Below, piece by piece: positions 56,637 through 64,000 of a DNA stretch of 64,000 nt. The position numbers were made by a program, and so were the translations under genes. The stretch's first letter is position 1. Each line of letters begins with the position of its first letter. Where the stretch lies: contig CM061065.1 in the NCBI GenBank assembly GCA_030762895.1, forward strand, positions 68,556,200 to 68,620,199. The letters are read 5' to 3'. Origin of the DNA: Sophora flavescens. Taxonomy: Eukaryota; Streptophyta; Magnoliopsida; Fabales; Fabaceae. The notes under the pieces are model-generated. The model saw only the letters and a list, made by a program, of their open reading frames with translations, did no database searches and was not told the origin of the DNA.

Positions 56637-57561
56637 ATTTAAATGAATAAGTGTTTTGTCTCTCTCAATTATTGAATGAATTTTCTTTAATTAGCATCTA
56701 TCTCCTCCCGTTATAGTAGGTTGCATGATATTGATTGCTTTTTAATTGACATATTCAAAAATTGTATTATTGCCTTGTGAATAAAAAATTGCTTTAATTG
56801 CCAATGATAACCTTTTCATTGTCAAATAAAAAGGTTGAGTACTATAATATGTTAAAATCTGCAATACAGGGCAAAAAGCTAAGCACTATAGTATGTTAAA
56901 AGTGATTTTCTCTGTTTCTGTATTTCGTCTATAATTAATTAATATGATGCAGATAATGATATTTATTATTTATTATGATAATTAAAAGAAGGCACAAGAG
57001 GGATAATCACCAGGTAAAGTCTTTCTCAGCTTGTCACGGGGTGTTAGTGAACACGTCAGAACTTATGCTAAGGCACGCTATCATGCTAGTTCACGGTCAA
57101 AATTGTGTGAAGCTGATACAAATGCTCAAGAACTGGATTTTCTAGTTCAACATATTTTCTGGCTTGTCCAGATTGCTATAATCCATCACTTGAAGTAGCA
57201 GATTTGATCAAGCTTATGTGTTAAGTGTAAATTATTCTAGTCCTCCATATAAGAAATGCTTGGTAGAGCTTTGTAATTGACGTGGACGTGATTTTTGGAA
57301 GCTACCCAATATGTGTTTGGATTAGCTTTTGACAAACGTGATTCTGGGAGAAATATTGATTTTGTAGAATTGATTTTGATTAAAAATGAGTTGACAGTGA
57401 AGTGATTTATGTTTGGACGACCTCATGAAAAAGTGATTTTCATAAATTCTTATTGTTTGGATAGTTTATATCAAAATTGATTTTGGGTGTGCAATTACAA
57501 AAATGGGTATTAATGTATATATACATTCTTTAACTAGATTTCATTACCATTTTAATTATTA

Positions 57562-57565
<4 letters not shown>
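56637..57565. other. Intergenic, no gene supported
   Basis: At 57310-57480 a stretch with GTGTTTGGATTAGC, AATTGATTTTG and TTTGGACGACC looks like a dispersed plant repeat (possible end of a Harbinger-like element, see findings). The rest is unannotated AT-rich sequence. Confidence 0.4.

Positions 57566-57569
<4 letters not shown>

Positions 57570-57611
<42 letters not shown>
57570..57611. repeat. (TA)n microsatellite
   Basis: Simple repeat at the left border of the fold-back element; a partner lies at 58719-58761. Confidence 0.95.
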
Positions 57612-57615
<4 letters not shown>

Positions 57616-57617
57616 TA

Positions 57618-58696
57618 GGATCAATTGACACCAATGTGTCAAATTTTACTTTGACACCAAATTTTAACCATCGATCGTAATATAATCTAACGGCTTAAGT
57701 TTATCATATTTATTGAAGAGAGAATAATTAAAAGAAACTTTAATATGGAAAGAAAAAATAGGATTTATTTAATGAAAAGAGATAATAAGTGTCTTGATTC
57801 TCATCAAAATTATAATATTTATTGAAAAAATATTTTATATTTTTAATTGAAAATATTTATTATGCTTTGTTTTTTATACAATACATCCACAAAGATAATT
57901 AATACGTATTTTATCATATAATTATTTTAATAATACGATATTACAAAGATAACTAAATAAAAAATATCATGAATAAAATTATAAAAGGTTTATCGGATAA
58001 ATATTTATATTTTTAAAATTTCTTATTTCGTTTTTAATAAAATATAAGAATTTGATAATATTTAAAATAAGAATTTGTAATATTTAAAATAATATTTAAA
58101 ATTTCTTATTTCGTTTTTAATAAAATATAAGAATTTGTAAAAATCTGATATTTATTATATATTTCATTAATATCCATAATTAATAGATAAAGAATTAATT
58201 CAATATATAATTTATATTATATTATTTTAGTCAAAAGGAAAAAAGACTGTAAAGTTATTAAATAAACATTAAATATCGATTAGGTGAATATATAAAATTC
58301 TTATTAAATGTTTTAATTTTGATAAAACTATAAAACTAAAAATGTTAAAATATTGCCTCAAAAAAAATGTTAAAATATAAAATATTTATTACATAAAACT
58401 AATTATTAAAAGGATTTGATAAGATTGATTATAGAAAACATAGCATTAATAAGTATTTTCGATTAAAAATATAAACATTTATTAGATAAATAATATAATC
58501 TTAATGAATAATCAAGATACTTAGTATATCTTTTCATTAAATAAATCATATTTTGTTTTTCCATATTAAAGTTGCTTTTAATTATTCTCTGACCTTTTCA
58601 ATAAATATGATAAACTTAAACCGTTAGATTAAATTAAGATCGATGGTTAAAATTTGGTGTTAAAGTAAAATTTGATATCTTGGTGTCAATTGATCC
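57618..58696. mobile_element. Fold-back element with about 200-bp terminal inverted repeats
   Basis: The left AGGATCAATTGACACCAA and the reversed right AGGATCAATTGACACCAA start arms that stay alignable through ACCATCGATC, TCTAACGG(C/T)TTAAG, TTTATCATATTTATTGAA, ACTTTAATATGGAAA and TTTATTTAATGAAAAGA, to roughly 57805 and 58505. The middle (about 700 bp) is very AT-rich with no gene. The element lies between TA microsatellites. The superfamily is unclear. Confidence 0.78.
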
Positions 58697-58714
58697 TCTC
58701 TCTCTCTCTCTATA

Positions 58715-58761
<47 letters not shown>
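58697..58761. repeat. (CT)n-(TA)n microsatellite
   Basis: Simple repeat at the right border of the fold-back element. Confidence 0.95.
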
Positions 58762-58763
<2 letters not shown>

Positions 58764-59024
58764 ACAAGTAGGATAAATATATTGTAATTTTCATTTGCAA
58801 TAATTTTACGAGCCATTGTAATTGTAATTTTATATTAGCATTATTAATATGGAAGTGAAATCTTAAACTACTGAAAGGCCAAAAAAACTAAACTAGTTCC
58901 TTATTATTGACATTAAAATTAAAGGTTTGGTTAGCATGTAATGCAATCTCATCGAGTACCTAGGACATGGCATATTGAAGATGAATACTTAATATTAGGA
59001 TGTGACTTATGTTATTGAGGAAAC

Positions 59025-59250
59025 AAACCAAGCAGGAGTTATAAAACATTTTGCAATTCCCTGTCAACAAAATTGAACAAGATTAATTGTATTTTAATTG
59101 TGTTTTAATTGTGTTATAAACCAAGCCGGAGTTATAAAATATTTTGCAAACCCCTGTCAAAGATTAATTGTGTTTTAATTGTGTTTTAAACCAAGCAGGA
59201 GTTATAAAACATTTTGCAGATGTTATAATCCAAGCAGAGTTATAAAACAT
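59025..59250. repeat. Local tandem repeat, about 60-85 bp, three to four copies
   Basis: The words AACCAAGC(A/C)GGAGTTATAA, AACATTTTGCA, CCCTGTCAA and TTGTGTTTTAATTGTGTT recur in order near 59028, 59118, 59187 and 59228. Confidence 0.75.
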
Positions 59251-59632
59251 ACATGTCTGCATGGTTATCAAGTGCATTTTCATAAGCTATAGCAAGAAAC
59301 AGAGTTCAACTACATAAAAGTGCAACGAAACAAAATTCAACTACACTGCAGTAAAAAACAAGACTACACTCTGCAAAGAACGAAAGCATTTACAATGCAC
59401 CAAAAGTTGCAACAAGATTCATGTTATAGATAATAGAGTTCATTCATAATCTCAAACCACATAGAAAGTTTAGTTCCTACTACATAATCTTCAAACCACA
59501 GAAACTTGAATTCCTAATACATATTCTTCAAAACACACACCTAAGAGGCACAATACATAATCATTAAACCACACACCCAAGAGACATGATAGTGAGGACA
59601 CATAATCCTAATACATAATTTTCATTACATAT

Positions 59633-59915
59633 TCATAAAGGGCAAAGGGTATACGCCGCATGCCTAAGCCAATGTAACTTTCTCTCTTTTGGACCTCGCA
59701 AGGCGACAAACATCTCCCTCGCTGGCTTAAACATCATCAATTGACAGCATCTTGTATGCCAATCAGGATCATTCGTAATTTCGTTCAAATTCTGAATCTC
59801 GGCCATCACTTCACCAATAGATGAACTGGCTATAGCATCATTGCGTGTCTTACATGTCTCATGATCACATTAATGACCTCGACTATCTTTGAGAAGGCAG
59901 TTGCTTTATGTGCTT
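59633..59915 (-). pseudogene. C-terminal coding scrap of a Myb/SANT-like, Harbinger-associated protein
   Basis: On the minus strand an uninterrupted frame ending at TGA (59635-59633) reads RNDAIASSSIGEVMAEIQNL, NEITNDPDWHTRCCQLMM, FKPAREMFVALRGPKERKLH and WLRHAAYT. This resembles the C-terminal part of plant Myb/SANT-like proteins that accompany PIF/Harbinger transposons, as far as I can recall the family. Upstream (59875-59915) the frame shifts. No SANT domain is seen in the window. Confidence 0.35.
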
Positions 59916-60955
59916 CATCATTAGAAACAGGGGGATCCGCAAGAATTTTATGAAAAGATATATGATATATCATTGGTTCTATATTGCAGTAAAACGCAAG
60001 AGTGATTTTGGATGTATCATGATTACACTAAAACAAGGTTTTCTTGATGGTGCTGAGCCTTAAGCTTTACTTTTTTGGAGAGGTCCTTTTACCTGAAAAA
60101 TATTCATATGTTTATTTTACTGTACACATATTTATATGTTAGTGGGCATGAGAGACATATTGACATTAGATCCATTAATCATTCATCTGACATTAGATCC
60201 ATTAATCATTCATCTATCCATAAAAACTAACTCGCGTGGAAACATTCATTGTAAATTAAAACTCCTGGGACCACAACATCCAAAAGAACTTTGTTTACTC
60301 TTAAAGAGACATTTTATCAAACATTGTGTAGACAATCTTTAAAGCTATTAGAAACACAAAATATAAACTATACTACTAGGAACAAGTTAAGGAATCAAGA
60401 ACTGTGATAAAGAATAAAGGTATAAGTTACCTTGGGACCTTTGAGGAAGAAGAAGATGCTCAAACAAGATGCTCCAAAATAATGTCTGTGAGATGGGCAA
60501 TTAGCAGCAGCTTCACACCTTCAAATATATAACCAAACACAGCAGCTGAATGCATAAATTGCACATTAATGAAGGTAGGTGAACACAAAGCATATCAGGT
60601 GAATAAGCTGGAAAAGGTGATAAACGTTACATTCACATAACATTGAACAAGGTAGGAAGAAGCGTTCCCTTTTGAAGGTAGTTGTTACCATCCATATATG
60701 AAAATGGAATAGGAGTTATTGAGGGAAGTTATTGAGGGTAATAAAGAGAGTTATTGAAGGGAGTTTACCTGACATGCATAATCAATTTTGAAGCACCGTG
60801 GAAGCTGGAAAATCCTGCTTCAGGTTGAACGTGGTTTTGGGGGCCAGAAGCAATTTACACCTTGAAAGTCAAACATCATTTTTTTCAGTCAAACTGCGTT
60901 TGACCCTTGGAGAAGCACGTTTGAAGGACCTTGACCAGCAAACCAAACACACTAA
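59916..60955. other. Non-coding; possible Harbinger-like right end
   Basis: No gene. A 27-bp unit with GACATTAGATCCATTAATC is duplicated at 60161-60216. Near 60795-60952 the sequence has repeated AACGTGG/AAACGTG-like words and ends AACCAAACACAC|TAA, similar to Harbinger-type ends. Confidence 0.35.
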
Positions 60956-61725
60956 TATTTGGAGATTCCAAAGCTTTTGTTTGATGAAAAAGTATTCAAT
61001 GATGTTCGTATATAGGCCGAGAAGTCCTCGGGCTATATATTTGATATAGATTGAGTTGTCCTCGAGTTATGTCCCTGACGCTTTGGCAATGATACTCAAA
61101 GGTGGAATTAAACACGTGACAAAAATCAGAGAGGGAGCCAAATCACAGATCCTCCTCCAGAGGACTATAAGCCATTATAGAACAGACACTCGGATCATCT
61201 GCTTGGATTCACGTCCTCGGCTTAATCAAGACATTATTAGGTCATCTGCATTATGTACTATAAAAGCTAGGCCTGAGGCTAACCCTAGGCAGGTTCACTT
61301 TTGATAGCGACTCCGCTAAGAGCATTATAGTCATGCTCGAGCCTTGTTGTTGATATACAAACAAATGTCTCTGATGAAGGAGATAACCCAGCACGCTTTA
61401 TTGGGAATGCTAATGGCGTTTCCAGGGAGAAAAGTAATGATGCCCAGCTAGCATGGTGACTTGTAATCAGCAATATTGATGGTTCTGCCCCTCGGTAGCT
61501 ACAGGCTAATAAATCAGAATCTCCTCCCATGTGTTACACTGGTGATGCCAGATTTCATGATACTCTAGTAATTGGGGCTGATGTTGTATTCCTTTCAGAA
61601 GTGCTGATTGCTACAGGAAGTGAGTTTCAAGAAGGATTCAATGATGAAGAGAGAAAAGGCATGGGTCGTTGCCTTAATTGGAATTGTAGTACCATTATTT
61701 ATTGGCCTTCTATCACTATTCTTAC
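60956..61725 (+). other. Unassigned region with a TATA-like motif and exon-like scraps
   Basis: TACTATAAAAGCTAGGCC near 61257 looks like a core promoter, and GGCCGAGAAGTCCTCGGGC (61014) resembles the LARD internal sequence; this may be an LTR remnant. From 61360 a frame reads SDEGDNPARFIGNANGVS and PPMCYTGDARFHDTLVIGAD, with stops between. I do not recognise the protein. Confidence 0.3.
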
Positions 61726-61873
61726 TCTCTGATCAATCTGATGCCATTAATTTGGTAAACTCAGGTTGTCATTTACTTCTAGAAGGTTCAAACATGCCCT
61801 GTACCTCTGCTGTTGTTGATGTTCTGAGGAAAGTTAGTGTTCTCGTTGCTCCTGCAATGGCTGATGGTGTTGG
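61726..61873 (+). pseudogene. Exon fragment of NADP-type glutamate dehydrogenase
   Basis: The frame reads DQSDAINLVNSGCHLLLEGS, then NMPCTSAVVDVL and VLVAPAMADG. EGSNMPCT--A---L-----L-APA-A is the conserved nucleotide-binding-domain segment of NADP-dependent glutamate dehydrogenases (reductive amination of 2-oxoglutarate). The preceding sequence (61608-61725) is in the same open frame but hydrophobic and unrelated, probably intron. The exon is cut at about 61873 by the copia LTR, and no other GDH exon is seen before the window ends. Confidence 0.68.
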
Positions 61874-62335
61874 TGTTGGTCAAAGAAGGCTGCTTCAACA
61901 ATTACTGCAGTCATTGTTGGTCAAAGAAGGCTGTTTCAACAATTGCTGCGTTTTGTTGAATAATTTATGCATGCACAGTAACCCAAACCTGTATAAATAG
62001 ATGACTTCAGCTGAAGGAATTTTCATTCCAACACAACCAAGTGTGTTCAACTAGTCAGAGAGAAAATTTCTAGTTAGAGAGAAAAGCTTCATAGTGAGAG
62101 TAAATTACTGTGAGAGTATTTTCTGGGTGTAATTGGGTTGTGGGTTGTGAGAGTTTTGTCAGTGTTTGTAAACACTTTGTATATTTCCTTATCCAGTGAA
62201 AGGTCTGCAGCAGCCCGGAGACGTAGGCATCATTGGCCGAACTCCGTTATCAAATATTGTGTGTGTTATTATTCCGCATTATTTTTGCTCCTTCTCGAAT
62301 CTGATCATGGGGAAATTTTGCGTTATTTCCCAACA
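61874..62335 (+). repeat. Copia (Tork-like) 5' LTR
   Basis: It ends TTTCCCAACA at 62335. The start TGTTGGTCAAAG at 61874 mirrors that end, but a second copy of the same phrase at 61915 is an alternative start. CTGTATAAATAGATG near 61988 is a TATA box. Confidence 0.7.
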
Positions 62336-62337
62336 AC

Positions 62338-62349
62338 TGGTATCAGAGC
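62338..62349 (+). other. Primer binding site (initiator tRNA-Met)
   Basis: TGGTATCAGAGC two bases after the LTR is the standard copia primer site. Confidence 0.92.
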
Positions 62350-62531
62350 TGGTTGGTTATTTCTGCTAATTTTGTGAAGTTACTGTTGCGAATAGTAATT
62401 CGTGAATAGTGATTTCGCGAATAGTGAAAATTTTGGTCGGCGGTACCAATTTATCCACAGCGGTGTTTTACACGGTGGTTCATAGAAATTGTCAGAAACG
62501 ATCCAGAGGAAGTCAGATTTAAGTGGGAGCT

Positions 62532-63480
62532 ATGGCGGCAGACGAAGGAAAAGTGAAAATTGAAAAGTTCGATGGTACGGACTTTGGCTTTTGGAAGATG
62601 CAGATCGAAGATTATCTGTATCAGAAAAAGTTGTATCAACCTCTCACAACGAAACCAGATGATATGAAGGATGCAGATTGGGCTCTACTCGATAGACAGG
62701 CCCTCGGAGTTATCCGGTTGTCGTTATCCCGTAATGTTGCTTTCAACATTGCAAAAGAAAAGACCACGGCGGGTCTTATGGCGGCTCTTTCCAATATGTA
62801 TGAAAAGCCGTCGGCCTCAAACAAAGTTCATTTGATGAGGCGGTTGTTTAATTTGAGGATGACAGAAGACGGATCGGTAGCGCAGCATCTCAATGAACTC
62901 AACTTAGTCACAACCCAATTGAGTTCAGTTAGAATCGAATTTGACGATGAGGTACGAGCATTAATACTTTTGTCTTCCCTTCCAGAGAGTTGGAATGCTA
63001 CAGTCACAACTGTGAGTAGATCAACGGGAAGCAACAAGTTGAAATTTGATGATGTTCGTGATCTGGTTCTCAGTGAAGAGATCCGACGGAGAGAGTCGGG
63101 TGAATCATCAACCTCTTCGGTATTGCATACAGAGTCAAGAGGAAGAAATTCAACCAGAGGAAATGGACGCGGTAAATCCAAGGACAGGCGGTCCAAATCC
63201 AGAAATCATCGTAGCTCCAATAGCTCGAAAGCTATTGAATGTTGGAACTGTGGAAAGTCCGGGCACTATAAAAATCAGTTCAAGAGTACACCAAAGAATC
63301 AGGAGGCAAAGACGGAAGTAAATGTTGCTTCCACCTCAGGAAGCGATGATGCATTGATATGCTCTTTGGAGAGCAAGGAAGAGTCTTGGGTTTTAGACTC
63401 TGGAGCATCCTTTCATGCCACTTCGCAGAAAGAATTCTTTGAGAATTATGTCCTCGGAAACCTTGGTAAAGTTTACCTTG
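62532..63480 (+). CDS. Copia gag and start of protease
   Basis: ATG 62532 was chosen over the upstream GTG at 62523 because it gives the family N terminus MAADEGKVKIEKFDG. The frame is open throughout. The UBN2-type gag region covers about residues 10-200, followed by an R/S/N-rich linker. The zinc knuckle CWNCGKSGHYKNQF has lost its last Cys (Phe instead). SWVLDSGASFHATSQKEFF is the protease active-site region. At VYLG (63470-63481) the coding sequence jumps to RT in another frame and ends at TAG 63498-63500. Confidence 0.85.
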
Positions 63481-64000
63481 GTATAAGGCTCGTCTTGTAG
63501 CCAAGGGCTATACTCAAAAGGAAGGGATTGAATTTAAAGAGACCTTCTCTCCGGTTTCATCGAAGGACTCTTTTAGGACAATCATGGCTCTTGTTGCACA
63601 TTATGATTTGGAGCTTCATCAAATGGATGTTAAGACGGTGTTTCTCAATGGCAACATTGATGAAAGAATCTATATGGTGCAACCAGAAAACTTTGTGTCG
63701 GGAGACCCAAAGAAAATGGTTTGCAAATTGACAAAATCCATCTATGGACTAAAACAGGCGTCTCATCAGTGGTACCACAAGTTTCATCAGGTAGTTCTCT
63801 CATTTGGTTTTGAGATGAATGCGGTTGACGATTGTGTGTATCACAAATTCAGTGGGAGCAAGTATATTTTCCTGGTATTGTATGTTGATGACATACTGCT
63901 TGCCACTAACAATATAGGCATGTTGCACGAAACCAAGAGATTTTTTTCAAGAAATTTCGAGATGAAAGATCTTGGTGACGCTTCCTTTGTATTAGGGATC
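63479..64000 (+). pseudogene. Copia reverse transcriptase, 5'-deleted, partial at window end
   Basis: From TGG at 63479 the frame reads WYKARLVAKGYTQKEGIEF, DVKTVFLNGNIDERIYM and SIYGLKQASHQWYHKF. The catalytic YVDDILLATN (near 63880) and NFEMKDLGDASFVLGI follow, open to base 64000. The first part of RT and all of integrase are absent. The reading frame differs from gag, so the fusion cannot be translated as one polyprotein. Confidence 0.88.

Larger units (their letters stand above)
61874..64000 (+). mobile_element. Tork/TNT1-like Ty1/copia element, integrase deleted, runs off the window
   Basis: Left LTR, tRNA-Met primer site, gag with protease motif, then a direct jump into RT. The right part lies beyond 64000. 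The gag style (EKFDGTDFGFWKMQIEDYLY), the DSGASFHAT protease motif and RT with YVDDILLA are of the Tork/TNT1 type. Loss of the whole integrase makes it non-autonomous. Confidence 0.85.

Noticed and set aside
61608..62000. 130-codon ORF with a hydrophobic N terminus fused to the GDH segment
   Set aside because: The hydrophobic part matches no GDH sequence and ends at a plausible intron/exon border; the C-terminal part is copia LTR. Treated as a chance read-through.
63528..63731. 67-codon ORF near the end of the window
   Set aside because: Out-of-frame shadow of the copia RT, whose true frame is open from 63479 to 64000.

Overview
The window looks like intergenic chromosome from a papilionoid legume. 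It contains an Ogre (Tat-lineage Ty3/gypsy) element, a SIRE/Maximus-type copia, a CACTA element with a plant Transposase_24/Ulp1 gene, hAT elements, AT microsatellites, and fragments of ordinary plant nuclear genes with GT-AG introns. The legume assignment is inferred from the repeat mix. There is no bacterial gene organisation and no intact tRNA or rRNA gene.

Layout, left to right. 1-18.6 kb: a long LTR of a minus-strand chromovirus-like element (4-3527) sits inside the 5' LTR of a near complete but heavily mutated Ogre (3528-18643: ORF1, gag-protease, an intron, RT-RNaseH-archaeal-type RNaseH-integrase, tandem-repeat 3' UTR, 3' LTR). 19.0-33.4 kb: an intronless, stop-ridden copy of CTU2 (tRNA thiolation protein), probably a retropseudogene ending in an A-run. 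It is split by a 7.1 kb CACTA element (19210-26305) and a decayed copia element (27486-33248). The CACTA carries a ten-exon transposase-like gene and what looks like a captured Dicer-like fragment.

34.3-43.1 kb: a four-member nest. A hAT-like element (34264-43061, perfect 8-bp target duplication) holds a second hAT-like element (34293-35435) and a solo gypsy LTR (35484-42140). The solo LTR holds a deleted SIRE-type copia (37777-41618, perfect 5-bp duplication). 43.4-50.6 kb: exons of a DDT-domain protein gene. A non-autonomous gypsy element (44295-48926) with an 18-copy 66-bp array lies between its upstream and downstream exons, and a MITE lies in one intron.

51.6-61.9 kb: debris. This includes a CACTA fragment, a NAC-domain exon, two copia gag fragments head to head in a 2.2 kb palindrome, a fold-back element with about 200-bp inverted ends, a SANT/Harbinger-like coding scrap and an NADP-glutamate dehydrogenase exon. 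61.9-64 kb: the 5' part of a Tork/TNT1-like copia whose integrase is deleted; it runs off the window.

I see no new defence, biosynthetic or regulatory system. What is notable is the ordering of insertions read from target duplications, the host-gene captures and the several large inverted-repeat structures. All coordinates come from reading by eye. Family names rest on protein motifs I recognise and were not searched against a database.
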